Source of the DNA: Vulgatibacter incomptus_A
Lineage (GTDB): Bacteria; Myxococcota; Myxococcia; Myxococcales; Vulgatibacteraceae
Direction: 5' to 3'
Length of the DNA: 64,000 bases
NCBI GenBank assembly: GCA_040391605.1
Contig: JBEBXK010000007.1
Span: 65,709 to 129,708, forward strand
The notes beneath the pieces are model-generated. The model saw only the letters and a program-made list of their open reading frames with translations, was not told where the DNA came from and did no database searches. Shown piece by piece: positions 35,401-44,703 of the stretch (positions within the stretch are counted from its first letter, which is position 1; every line of letters begins with the position of its first letter). The position numbers and the translations under genes are program-made.

Positions 35401-38400
35401 GATCGCTCGGCGGCGTCGTCGGTGAGCCGCAGCTTGCGATCGTAGAGCCCCAGCAGCTCGGCGTAGCGATCGTCCTTGGTGTAGAGGCGCTCCAACGCCT
35501 CCATCGCCTCCTCGCTGGCAGGCTCGAGCTCCAGCGCGGCGCCGTAGGAGTCGATGGCGGCGGCGGCGTCGCCCAGATCGTTCTCCTGCACCGCGGCGAG
35601 GCGGAGCTGCAAAGCGATCCGCTGGTCGGGCGTTCGGGCGAGGTCGCGGCTCCGGGCCAGGAGCGCGGCCAGGTCTGCGAAGCGCTCCTCCCGGCGGAAG
35701 AGCGCGACGAGGGATTCGAGGATCTCGGCATCGCCGGGATCGAGCTCGAAGGCCCGGCGCAGGGAGTAGATCGCCTCCCCCGGATCGCCGAGCTTCTCAT
35801 CGTGGATGGCGGCGATGGCTTGGAGCAGCGCGCGCTTCTCCTCGGGCTCACAGGCCTCGAGCTGCTGCTCCAGCACCGCCACCCTGGCGCGGTCGTCGCC
35901 GCCTCGGGCGAGGAGGGCGCCGAGGGCGTCGAGCGCCCCGCGATCGCGGGGATCGACCTCGAGGATCCGGCGGTAGCTCGCCTCGGCTCCCTCCACGTCG
36001 TCGAGCTCGCCCTCCAGGAGCCGGCCCCTGGCGAACCAGAAGGGCGCGGCGTCCGGGCGGCCGGCGCGGGCCTCGGCGACGCTCTCGTAGATCATGGCGA
36101 GCTCTTCGCGCATCTCGCAGGCGGCGGCCAAGCGCTCGAGATCGGCCCTGAGCGACTCGTCGTCCGGCGTGATCTCGAAGGCGGCGGAGAGCTTGGCGAA
36201 GGCGAACTCCTTCTGCCCCAGTCGCGACTCATGGACCTCGGAGAGCTCCCGCAGCAAGGAGACCCGCTCGGCCTCGTCGCGGATCAGGGTGCCGAAGCGC
36301 TCGGTGGCCGCGGCGTAGCGACGCCAATCAGCCGCGCCTCGATAGAGCTCGCGGAGGCGATCGAAGGCCCCGCGATCGTCAGGCTTCTTCTCGAGGATCT
36401 TCTCCAGCGACGGCGCCCCGGCCTCGCGGCGGCCCAGCTCCTCATCGTAGATCCTGGCCACCTCGGCCCAGCGCTCCACGGCCTGCTCGTCCGGCTCGAG
36501 GCCCGCGCGCAGCTCCAGGGTGCGGATCACCTCGGGCCAGGCAGAGAGCACGCGGAAGAGGGACTCGGCCTTCTCCAGCTCGGCGGGATCGTGGGGCTCC
36601 AGATCGAGGATCCGCTTGAGGCTGTCGATGGCTTCGCCGCCGCGATCGAGGCCGATGAAGGCGCCGGCGAGCTCGAGGCGCACGGCCTTGACGCCGGCGG
36701 TGGCCTCCTGCAGCGGGATCAGCCGGCGCAGGACGCCGGCGAGGGCCTCGGCGTCGCCGCTCTGCCCGTGGAGCTCGCGTAGGGCCTCGAGGGCCTTGCG
36801 GTTGCGGGGATCGCGATCGAGGACCGCGCGGTAGCTCGCCGCGGCGGCGTCGGGATCGGCCATCTGCTCCCGAAGGAGGGCGCCGAGCCTCTCATGGAGC
36901 CGGCCCAGCTCACGGGGGTCGAGGGTGTGGGCGATCCGCTCGCGCAGGAGCGAGGCGAGATCGTCCCAGCGCCCGGCCTCCTCGAAGAGGGCCTCGAGGC
37001 GTTGGTGGGCGAGGTCGTTCCGAGGATCGCGGCCGAGGATCTCTCGCGAGGTCTCGATGGCGAGGTCGATTCGCCCCAGCGGCGCCGCCAGATCCGCCAC
37101 GCGCTGGAGGAGGCGGTTCGGGGCGGTGTCCGGCGTGGCGAGGGCGCGCTGGGCCACGAGGATGTCGAGGAGCTTCTCATTGGCGCCGGCCCCTTCATAG
37201 AGCGGCTCGAGGGCGTTCAGGGCCACGCGATCGTCCGGGTCGAGGGCGAGGGCGGCCTCGTAGGCCACCATCGCTCGATCGGGATCGCCGAGCTTCTCGA
37301 CGGCGAGCTGGCCCAGCCTGACGAGGATCGCACCGCGGCTGCGGGGATCGGCCCGATCGGCCTGACGCTCCAGCACTCCGGCCAGCGACCGCCAGCGCTC
37401 CAGCCGCGGATAGAGGCGCTCCAGCGCCGGGAGGACGTCTGCCGCCTTGCCGGCGTCGAGCTCGTCGGCGCGCTCGAACCATCGCGAGGCGGATTCGTCG
37501 TCGTGAAGGATCGTCTCACCGATGGAGGCGAGATGGAGGGCCAGGTCGGCGGCGACGGCGGGATCCTGGATCCGGGGCAGCTCCCCCTCCGCGATCGCCA
37601 CCCACTCTTCGTCCAGGTCGGCGCCGTGGGCGGCGCTCGCCACCTGGGGCCAGACGGCGGGATCGGAGGGCTCTTCCCGGAACGCGCGCTCGAAGGCGAG
37701 GAAGGCGAGATCCGCCCTGCCCTGCCGATCGCGGCGCAGACCGCCCAGCTCCAGCAGGGCCTCCTTGCGCGCCTCGGGATCGGGGATGATCGCGATCCGC
37801 TGCTCGATGAGCTCGGCCACCCGCTGCCAGTCGCCGCTGGCGCGGCAGGCCGCCTCCAGCAGGGCGGCGGCGTCGAGCGCCCCGGGGGAGGCCTCGACGA
37901 TGGCCTCGAGGGTCTCTCGGGCCGGGAGGTGGGCCGGATCCTCCGCCGACACCTGCTGCAGAAGATCCAGCGCGCCTTCGCGGTCGCCCAGGTGGGACTC
38001 CCGCAGATCGGCGAGGCGGACCAGGATCCGATGCCTCGCGGCGACGTCGTCGCGGCTGGCCTCGGCCTTCTTCGTCAGCACGCCGTCGAGCTCGGCCCAG
38101 CGCTCGGTGACGAGGCAGAGGCGATCCAGCCCCTCCAACGCCGCCAGATGGGAGGGCTCGATCTCCAGGACCCGCTGCAGGGTCTCCATCGCCCCGATGG
38201 GATCTTCGAGGCGCTCCTCCTGCACGCTGGCGATCTCCAGGAGCCTGGCGGCGCGGTCGGCGGGATCCTTCTCCTTGGCGAGGAGCGCCCGCAGCACCTC
38301 GAGCCGCTCCAGCGGATCGCCACCCGAGCCCTCGAGGCGGGCCAGGGAGCGCAGGGCCTCCAGATCCTGCGGCGCCAGCGAGCGGAGCTGACGCCAGGCC

Positions 38401-41400
38401 TCCAGCGCCGCGGCCTCGTCGCCCTCGGCCTCGAGGAGCGTCGCCCGCATCCGGGCCAGCGCGAGGCGGGCCTCCAGGGTGCGGGCGCCGTCGGCGCACT
38501 CGGCCAGCAACCCCGCCAGCTCCTCATCGAGGCCGGCGGCGGAGGAGGAGGATCGCGCGAGCTCCAGGTGGGCCGGATCGTCGGGATCGGCCCGGAGCGC
38601 GCGGCCGGCGGCGAAGAAGGCCAGCTCCTTCGCCTCCAGGGGCCCGGCGTAGATCGCCGCCACCGCGGCGTAGGTCGCGGCGCGCTGCGAGGGATCGGTC
38701 TGCGAGGCGGCCAGCGACTCCAGGGCCTCCACCTGCCTGCGATGATCGCCGGCGGCGGCGAAGAGGGGGGCCAGCAGCGCCGCCGCCGCCGCCCGACGGA
38801 TGGGATCGGGATCGGCCGCCAGCTCCTCGACGGCCTGCAGGGTCTGGGCGTGGCCGGGATCGTCCGCGAGGATGGCGCGGTAGAGCGCGAGGGCGCCGTC
38901 GGGATCGCCGAGCCGCCCCTGGCGCAGGCGGCCCAGCTCGAACTCCAGCGCCCGCCGCTCCTCGGCGGCGTCCTCCATCCGCTCGATCCGGAGGGCGAGG
39001 AGCCCGGCGAGATCCTCCCAGCGATGGGTCTCGGAGAAGAGCCAGCCCAGGAGATCGAGGGAGCGTGGATCGGCCTCGTCGAGGGCGAAGGCCCGGCGGG
39101 CCGCCTCGATGGCATGGTCGGGATCGCCCAGGGGATCCGCCAGGAGGCGGGCCATTTCGATATAGATGCCCTTTCGACTTTCAGTGTCAGCCTCGAGATC
39201 AGCCTTGCGCTCCAGGGTGGTGACGAGCTCCCGATGCCGGCCCTCGGCGCGGTAAAGGCGCTCGAGGGCGTCCAGGGCCTGGGGATCGTCCGGCGTCTCG
39301 GCGGCGATGGCGCGCCAGAGGGCGATGGCGCCGGCGGCGTCCCGCAGCTCGCCCTCGCGGAGCTCGGCGGCCCGTCGCCGCAGGGCGGAGGGCGCCTCGG
39401 GATCCCTGCGGAGGGTGGCCTCATAGAGCTCCGCCAGATCGGCGAAGCGCCCCGACTTCTGTGCGAGGCGCTCGAGGTGGGCGGTGTCTTTCTCTACCCC
39501 CTCGGCGAAGGCCTTGGCGCAGACGGCGTAGGCCATGTCGGGACGCTGTAGATCGTCCTCGCAGATCAGGCGCAGCTCCTCGAAGCGCCTGGCCCGCTCG
39601 TCGGCGCCGACGGCAGCGGCGAGGCGCGCGTCTCGTAGCTCGAGGCGACGCTCGTGCTGCCCCGCCGCCCGCAGGACGCGATCGAGGAGGTCGAGGGCCT
39701 GGGCGGAGCCGGCCTCGCTGCTCCGGGCCCAGCGATCCAGAGCAGCGCGCGCGTCCGCGTGATCCGGCGCCGCGGCCAGCACCTCGCGGTAGAGATCCAG
39801 GGCGCCATGGGCGTCGCCGTTCGTCTGGCGCAGCTCGGCGAGACGATGGGCGAGCTCGGTGGCGGCGAAGCCCTCGCCGGCGTGGAGGGCCAGGGCGCGA
39901 CGCTTCTCCACGGTCCAGGCCAGATCGCCCCAGCGCTCCTGTGCGACATAGAGGCCGTCGAGTTGGACCAGGGCCTCGCCGTCGGTGGGATCGGCGTCGG
40001 CGATCAGCCGCCAGCAGGTGGCGGCGCGGACGGGATCGCGGAGCTGCTCGTCGCCGATCTTGGCCGCCTCCCGCCAGAGGGAGACCCGCTCCCGCAGATC
40101 GTTCACCGCCGAGGCGAGGGCCAGGGCCACGTCGTAGAGCCCCTGCCACTCGCCGCTCTCCCGGTAGAGGCGATGCAAGCCCCGCAGGGCGTCCAGGCTG
40201 GACGGATCGAGGCGCTGCATCCGCACGTAGCGGGTGATGGCGGCTCCGGGATCCCGCAGCCGCTTCTCGTATAGCTCGGCGATCTCGCGCTCGAGGGCCA
40301 GGAGCTGGGGCACGGGCACCGAGCCGGAGCGCTGCTCCGCCACCTCGCCCATCAGCGCGGCCAGCTCCTCGAGGCAGTCGGCCTCGTCCGCCGCCACCCG
40401 AAGCTCCGAGCGGAGGAGCGGATCGCCGGGGGCCTCCTCGAAGGCCCGCGCCAGCGCGCCGAAGGCCAGGGCGGGGCTCTGCAGCTCGCGGGCGGAGAGC
40501 TGGGCCAGCCGCCGCAGCTCCCGTGCGCGATACGCGGGATCCGCGGAGCCCTGGATCTGGATCTCGAGGACGCCATGCAGCTTTCGCCACTCCGATCCGG
40601 CGACGTAGGACTTCTCCAGCGCCCGGGCCGCGGCGACCCGCGCCTCCGGATCGGAGAGCAAGGACTCCAGGCCGAGGATCGCGTCGGGATCGAAGGGGCG
40701 CTCCTTGAGGATGGCGGCGTAATCCGCCACGGCGGCGACCTTGCTGCCCAGCTCTTCCAGGATCCTGGCGCGGTGCAGGCCGAGGCGGGCGGCGACGTCG
40801 CCCTCCCCCGCCGCGGTGGCCCGCTCGATCTGCCGGCTGAGCACCTCGGCCAGCTCGGGGTGGAGGCCGGCGCGCTCGAGGGAATCCGCGAGGGTTGGCA
40901 GCACCTCTTCTTCGTCGGCGCCCGCGCCGAGGGCGGCCTGCATGGCCCGGGCTGCGTCGGCGTGCTGGCCCAATCGGCGCAGATAGCCCGAGAGGCGCAG
41001 CTCGCGGGTGGCGCGTTGCTCCGGCGCCGACTCCACGGCGAGGAGGCGCTCCACCATGCCGGTGGCCTCGGCCCAACGCCCCGCCGCGGCGGCGATCGCC
41101 TCGAGGGAGGCCAGGGCCCTGGCGTCGGTGGGATCCAGCTCGAGGAGCCGCTGGTGGGCGGCCGCTTCGATCTCCGGATCGCCGCCCACCCCCTCGGCGA
41201 GGGAGACGGCGCAGCTGGCGAACTCGCGATCGAGGGCGGCGTCGCCGCTGCGCCACGCCGCTGCCAGGAGTCCGCAGAGCTCGAGCTGCGCGGAGAGCTC
41301 GCCCGCCAGGCGCCGCAGCCCGACGAGGAGCTCGCCGCTGGCAGGCGCCTCGGCGAAGGCCCGGGAGAGGGCCGTGAAGGCGCCCCGAAGATCGCCGAGA

Positions 41401-43781
41401 TGATCGGCCTGGACCCGGGCCAGCGAGAGGAAGATGGCCTGCCGCCTGACGGGATCGGTCTCGGCCCCCAGCCGTGCGTCGAGGAGGCCTGCGAAGCGAT
41501 GCCACTCGCCGCGCGCTTCGAAGATCGGCGCGAGGGCGTCGCCGATGGGGCCGACGGCGTTGCCTCCCTGTAGCAGCGCCTCCAGGGCAAGGACCGTCGG
41601 CTCCGAGTCGGGGCGCTCTTTGAGGACGCCGAGGTGGAGCTCGGCGGCGACGGCCGGCTCTCCCAGCCTCGTCGCGAGGAGGGTGGCCAGCTCGCTGCGG
41701 GCGTCGAGGCCCGTGGCGCCCGGGGCCTTGGCGAGCTCGACGAGGATCGCGCGCTGCTCGGACCAGCGGGAGAGGCTCCCCAAGGCGGCGGCGAGCTTCC
41801 GCTGCAGCTCCGGATCCGGCTCCTCCTCGAGGAGCTCCCGATAGACATCGACGAGGGCGGCGGGGTCGTGGCCCCGCTCCTCGTGGTGAGCGGCGAGCTT
41901 CAGGAGGAGGGGCCGGCGCCTGGCGGGATCCCGGGTGGTCTCGAGGGTCTGCAGATAGCCTGCGACCAGGGCGGCGTGCTCGCCCGCGAGGCCCATGGTC
42001 CGCTCGAGGTCCGCGGCGAGGTCGGCGTCGTCCGGTGCCAGGGCCACGGCCTGTCGCAGGCAGGCGGCGGCCTCGGAGGCGCGGCCCAGGTCCACCTCGA
42101 AGACATGGGCGAGGCGGATCAGGAGCCGGAGGCGCAGGGCGTGATCGTCCGCCGAGGCCAGGGCGGCCTGGTAGAGGCGGACCACGGTCTCGGAGGCGGC
42201 GGACTCCCTGCCGATGGCCTCCAGCTCAGAGTAAATCTTGCCATCACCAGGAGGGAGCAGGAGGATCCGGCCCAGGAGGCGCAGCCGTTCGGCGGGGGCG
42301 TCTCGTAGCAGCGCAGCTGCGCGGACGAGGAGCTCGCGCCGGGCGACGGGATCGCGGAGGCGATCGCTGCGGCGCTCCAGGAGCCTGGCGAGGGAGGCGG
42401 CGCGGTCGGGGGTGTCCAGCAGCGGCTCCAGGAGGTGCTCGGCCTTCTCGAGCCTGGGGTCCTGACGGAGCGCTGACTCCAGCTGCCCTCTCGCGCGATC
42501 GCGATCGCCCTGCTCCAGGTAGATCTCCGCCAGACGCAGCCGCAGATCGTTGGTCCTGCCGGAGCGCGGCGCTGCGGCGAGGTGGCGCTCGAGGAGCTCG
42601 GCGGCTGCCTCGAGCTGGCCCTCGTCCTCCAGATGCTCCAGGAGCGGGACCACCGCCTCACTCCTCGCGGGATCGAGGGCGGCGGCCTGCTCCAGGGCCG
42701 CGACGCTGCGCTCCTTGTCGTCGAAGCGGACGCTCCACAGCGAGGCCAGCCGGGCATGAAGCTCGGCCTGGCCGCTGCGCTCGGGGGTGACGCCCACCAG
42801 GGCTTCGTACGCGCTGGCGAGGCCGGCGAAGTCGCCGTTGGCTACGTGGCGATGCTCCAGGAACTCGAGCGCCTCGGGGTTGCCCGGCCAGAGCAGGAAG
42901 GCGCGCTCCAGGTTCTCACGGCTCTGGGCCTCGGCGTCGTCGCCGCGATCGAAGGCGGCGTGCAGCGCCGCGGCCTTGAGGTAGAGGCCGGAGGCGACCT
43001 TGCGATCCCGCTCGTCGAGGGCGGCGGCGCGCAGGGCGCGGACCTCGCTCATCCAATCGTCGCGGAGCCTCTGGAGATCGGCCACCAGGGAGGCGGCAGC
43101 CGACGAAGTGGGATCCGCCGCCAGGGCCGCCTCGGCACAGGCGGCGGCCAGCTCGTGGCTGAAAGGCTGCTCCAACGCGATCCTGCCCAGCTCGGCGTAG
43201 CGCAGGGCGTGGGCCGCGGCCTCCTCCGGCCTGGCGGCGAGCTCACGATCGAGGATCCCCTTGGCGGCGTCCAGGCGACCCAGGGCCACATAACCTTCCC
43301 GCGACAGGCGCAGGGCCTCGGGATGATCTTCCACCAACCGCAGCGCGCGCTGCCACATCACCAGGGCGCGGGGCTTGCGATCCAACTCCTCGTCCAGGAG
43401 CTTGCCCAGCTCCAGGTAGGCTTCGGCGGCGAGCTCCGGCGTGGGGGCCCGCGCCGCCTCCCGCTCGAGGAGGTCGCTGAGCGCCTCGTGGTCTCCCCGC
43501 TCTTCGAAGAGCTGCTGCAGGCCTTCGCGGCCCACCACGTTCTCGGGATCCCGCTCGAGGAGCCGGCGCAGCCAGCCCTCCGCCCGGACAGGATCCTCCA
43601 GCTTCTCCAGGAGGAGGCTGGCGGCCCGGGCCATGATCAGCGCGGCCTGGGGGCCCTCGAGATCGCGCTCGAGGCGCCCCTCGTACAGGTGGAGCAGCTC
43701 GTCCCAACGTGCCTCGTTGGTGAGGGCCTGCTCGAGGTCCTCGAACGATACCGTTGCCGGGATGGTGTTTGCAGGGAGCAC
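32418..43781 (-). CDS. Giant tetratricopeptide-repeat protein (GltI/AgmK-like)
   Basis: A protein of about 3,787 residues made almost wholly of helical TPR units of about 34-38 residues, with recurring patterns such as LELDPxxxxAL, YRAILxxDPxxxxAL and AxxLGDPxxAIxxYRRAL. The last ~270 residues (from about LWRELVYHPEQRGP) form a distinct non-repeat domain. No signal peptide or membrane helix is seen. The start is taken as GTG 43781, 18 bp after the upstream gene's stop; the open frame runs to 44432 but that part is a shadow of the OMP gene. Pairing with an AgmX-like gene nearby matches GltI (AgmK) and GltJ (AgmX) of Myxococcus; this role is inferred. Confidence 0.85.
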   Translation of the reverse strand: MLPANTIPATVSFEDLEQALTNEARWDELLHLYEGRLERDLEGPQAALIMARAASLLLEKLEDPVRAEGWLRRLLERDPENVVGREGLQQLFEERGDHEALSDLLEREAARAPTPELAAEAYLELGKLLDEELDRKPRALVMWQRALRLVEDHPEALRLSREGYVALGRLDAAKGILDRELAARPEEAAAHALRYAELGRIALEQPFSHELAAACAEAALAADPTSSAAASLVADLQRLRDDWMSEVRALRAAALDERDRKVASGLYLKAAALHAAFDRGDDAEAQSRENLERAFLLWPGNPEALEFLEHRHVANGDFAGLASAYEALVGVTPERSGQAELHARLASLWSVRFDDKERSVAALEQAAALDPARSEAVVPLLEHLEDEGQLEAAAELLERHLAAAPRSGRTNDLRLRLAEIYLEQGDRDRARGQLESALRQDPRLEKAEHLLEPLLDTPDRAASLARLLERRSDRLRDPVARRELLVRAAALLRDAPAERLRLLGRILLLPPGDGKIYSELEAIGRESAASETVVRLYQAALASADDHALRLRLLIRLAHVFEVDLGRASEAAACLRQAVALAPDDADLAADLERTMGLAGEHAALVAGYLQTLETTRDPARRRPLLLKLAAHHEERGHDPAALVDVYRELLEEEPDPELQRKLAAALGSLSRWSEQRAILVELAKAPGATGLDARSELATLLATRLGEPAVAAELHLGVLKERPDSEPTVLALEALLQGGNAVGPIGDALAPIFEARGEWHRFAGLLDARLGAETDPVRRQAIFLSLARVQADHLGDLRGAFTALSRAFAEAPASGELLVGLRRLAGELSAQLELCGLLAAAWRSGDAALDREFASCAVSLAEGVGGDPEIEAAAHQRLLELDPTDARALASLEAIAAAAGRWAEATGMVERLLAVESAPEQRATRELRLSGYLRRLGQHADAARAMQAALGAGADEEEVLPTLADSLERAGLHPELAEVLSRQIERATAAGEGDVAARLGLHRARILEELGSKVAAVADYAAILKERPFDPDAILGLESLLSDPEARVAAARALEKSYVAGSEWRKLHGVLEIQIQGSADPAYRARELRRLAQLSARELQSPALAFGALARAFEEAPGDPLLRSELRVAADEADCLEELAALMGEVAEQRSGSVPVPQLLALEREIAELYEKRLRDPGAAITRYVRMQRLDPSSLDALRGLHRLYRESGEWQGLYDVALALASAVNDLRERVSLWREAAKIGDEQLRDPVRAATCWRLIADADPTDGEALVQLDGLYVAQERWGDLAWTVEKRRALALHAGEGFAATELAHRLAELRQTNGDAHGALDLYREVLAAAPDHADARAALDRWARSSEAGSAQALDLLDRVLRAAGQHERRLELRDARLAAAVGADERARRFEELRLICEDDLQRPDMAYAVCAKAFAEGVEKDTAHLERLAQKSGRFADLAELYEATLRRDPEAPSALRRRAAELREGELRDAAGAIALWRAIAAETPDDPQALDALERLYRAEGRHRELVTTLERKADLEADTESRKGIYIEMARLLADPLGDPDHAIEAARRAFALDEADPRSLDLLGWLFSETHRWEDLAGLLALRIERMEDAAEERRALEFELGRLRQGRLGDPDGALALYRAILADDPGHAQTLQAVEELAADPDPIRRAAAAALLAPLFAAAGDHRRQVEALESLAASQTDPSQRAATYAAVAAIYAGPLEAKELAFFAAGRALRADPDDPAHLELARSSSSAAGLDEELAGLLAECADGARTLEARLALARMRATLLEAEGDEAAALEAWRQLRSLAPQDLEALRSLARLEGSGGDPLERLEVLRALLAKEKDPADRAARLLEIASVQEERLEDPIGAMETLQRVLEIEPSHLAALEGLDRLCLVTERWAELDGVLTKKAEASRDDVAARHRILVRLADLRESHLGDREGALDLLQQVSAEDPAHLPARETLEAIVEASPGALDAAALLEAACRASGDWQRVAELIEQRIAIIPDPEARKEALLELGGLRRDRQGRADLAFLAFERAFREEPSDPAVWPQVASAAHGADLDEEWVAIAEGELPRIQDPAVAADLALHLASIGETILHDDESASRWFERADELDAGKAADVLPALERLYPRLERWRSLAGVLERQADRADPRSRGAILVRLGQLAVEKLGDPDRAMVAYEAALALDPDDRVALNALEPLYEGAGANEKLLDILVAQRALATPDTAPNRLLQRVADLAAPLGRIDLAIETSREILGRDPRNDLAHQRLEALFEEAGRWDDLASLLRERIAHTLDPRELGRLHERLGALLREQMADPDAAAASYRAVLDRDPRNRKALEALRELHGQSGDAEALAGVLRRLIPLQEATAGVKAVRLELAGAFIGLDRGGEAIDSLKRILDLEPHDPAELEKAESLFRVLSAWPEVIRTLELRAGLEPDEQAVERWAEVARIYDEELGRREAGAPSLEKILEKKPDDRGAFDRLRELYRGAADWRRYAAATERFGTLIRDEAERVSLLRELSEVHESRLGQKEFAFAKLSAAFEITPDDESLRADLERLAAACEMREELAMIYESVAEARAGRPDAAPFWFARGRLLEGELDDVEGAEASYRRILEVDPRDRGALDALGALLARGGDDRARVAVLEQQLEACEPEEKRALLQAIAAIHDEKLGDPGEAIYSLRRAFELDPGDAEILESLVALFRREERFADLAALLARSRDLARTPDQRIALQLRLAAVQENDLGDAAAAIDSYGAALELEPASEEAMEALERLYTKDDRYAELLGLYDRKLRLTDDAAERSRIFVKAGGIWEEKLQNPVNAIACFDGVLALEPDNVRALRKLDRLLVEQRSWERLAAILRRLDEVLAANPSHAQERLEIRVRLGELLLGELRQSLEAEEVFAATLDLDERCRPAIRGLATIYEASGNWTQALAMLERESRLVDEVSEAVAIHARVARIHGEILGDKDAARAAYERVLEIDPGHLPSIRGLRTIFESGDDEEGALRSLEQEASYTEDPAEKTRLYDEIGRHHLEVRQEPEEAIRAFEEARRHSPGDLPAALALSDLYVERERWAEAEVVLDVVCSHLAEAGESPELLTHKVYRLGFVAARLGKDEKARQSFERAYELDPTFLPAAEGLGAILARIGDHARALKVYQAILIHHRGDLTDPEVVEVYFTIGDLRRKLGDGKAAQTSLKNALGLDAWHLDSHRAMIALAEEEGDAELAISHRQKLVEIVEEDEKVAQLRAIAEAASKQLGDHYLAIDSLAAAQRLRPDDFDITEGLIDLYRETRQGLRLVELLEELVARPAVQADPEKAIRFHSLLGASFREEAVQDPEARERAAAHFNAALDLDWRQTPAFQALEAMLVEAKDWRLLEANYLRMLERLGKVEGTGKVRAVLYRTLGDLYLEALADSAAAIEAYKGVTLLAPEDADAAQTYAGLVAQVRGSEEEAIAAWRHALPLSADLLPAAKSMMRLHARRKSYDAAFATAQVTSFLLKSGGADEQAILDRLQAFGKDSATGALTDKLWRELVYHPEQRGPIGGILAIVQTEAGAIFARDPGSLHIQGRDVRIDRKRDRVDVATSMLFFVNAYRYVANTLGMEAMELYKVAGIAGLTLADTWPHCLVAGEELFTDQRPKKELYFQIGRILAWSRPELSMVLLRPRDQLQLIVESAAALGDPSIPTRYDPKTVERVRRQLGKAISPAGRQRLKTLAAAYATQRPDLGAYLEAAEFTATRAGALLAGDLRVVARCLSDGAGKDPELEARRLRDLAIFCLSDAWIRLRKELGTAVEVPG

Positions 43782-43798
43782 GTGGGCGATGACCTCGC

Positions 43799-44491
43799 TC
43801 AGAACGTGTATTTCACATGGGGTAGCACGGCCACGCCCATCGCGGTGCCGACGTCGCCCATCAGCGCCATCCCATCGACCTCGAGGCCGACGGAGAAATG
43901 ACGCAGCCTCGTGAAGTACTCGACGCCGAGGCCCGCCGACGCGAAGGTGCCCTGCTCGTCCAGGATCCCCACGGGGCGGGAGAGGGTCGCGCCACCGGCG
44001 AGGCGGGCGTAGAGGAAGGTGCGATCCAGGCCGTTGTCGTCCTGCCAGCGCAGGAAGGCGAGGCGCAGGGTGCCGCCGAGCATCAGGGATTGGAAGTCGC
44101 CCCTGGCGCGCTTGGGATCGAGGGAGTCGTCGGTGATCCCCTTGTAGTCGGCGGGGGCCCCGACCGATTGGCCCCAGGCCACCACGCCGAGTTGGACGAA
44201 GCGGCCCAGATCGAAGCCGGCCTCGATCCCCATCAGGCTGCCGGTCGCGGAGGACGAGCCCTCGCCCGGGAGATCGAAGAAGAAGATGGCGCCGGCGTTG
44301 GAGCCGATCCACACGCCGCGCTCGATCTCCTGGTAGGCCACCGCGGTGGTCTGCCGCTGCTGGGCCTTCGCCGGCGCTGGCGCCAGGGCGAGGGGCGCCA
44401 GCAGAGGCAGCAGCCGCAGCGCGCGGGGCCACCCGAGAAGGCGCAGCAGGCGCGGTGCGCGGCCCAAGGCCAGCGCGAACGAACGTCCCAT
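43799..44491 (-). CDS. Small outer-membrane beta-barrel-like protein
   Basis: A 230-residue exported protein: basic N terminus, hydrophobic core LLPLLAPLALAPAPAKA with a signal peptidase I-like AKAQ site, then alternating amphipathic strands with many Gly/aromatic residues and a C terminus ending in Phe (LPHVKYTF), the usual mark of outer-membrane barrels. GGAGGAG precedes the ATG at 44491. It is directly upstream of the giant TPR gene (17-bp gap) and likely in one operon. Several outer-membrane barrels belong to the Glt apparatus, but I cannot match this one to a named component. Confidence 0.8.
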   Translation of the reverse strand: MGRSFALALGRAPRLLRLLGWPRALRLLPLLAPLALAPAPAKAQQRQTTAVAYQEIERGVWIGSNAGAIFFFDLPGEGSSSATGSLMGIEAGFDLGRFVQLGVVAWGQSVGAPADYKGITDDSLDPKRARGDFQSLMLGGTLRLAFLRWQDDNGLDRTFLYARLAGGATLSRPVGILDEQGTFASAGLGVEYFTRLRHFSVGLEVDGMALMGDVGTAMGVAVLPHVKYTF

Positions 44492-44703
44492 GGGAGCTCC
44501 TCCAGCACAGATCCGAAAGATGAAAAGGCTACCACAGAGGCCCGGAGGGACGAAGGAAACTGCCGCGTCTTCGGGCGAAGCGGCAGGGCTCCCTCTCCCG
44601 TGGCCGGGCTGTCGCCCTCCACGGCGATGGGGCGGAGGCGCCGCCGGCGGGGATCGCCCGGGCGGAGGTCCTCGAGAGTCGAGGAGGCGAGCGCCTGCGC
44701 CTG

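Noticed and set aside
33846..39551. Very long plus-strand open frames (up to 885 residues) opposite the TPR gene
   Set aside because: Antisense shadows caused by high third-position G/C; no start signals or protein-like domains.
43782..44432. Long in-frame upstream extension of the giant TPR gene
   Set aside because: It is Arg/Gly/Pro-rich, lacks TPR pattern and lies fully on top of the outer-membrane protein gene, which has a signal peptide, good ribosome site and family-like C terminus.
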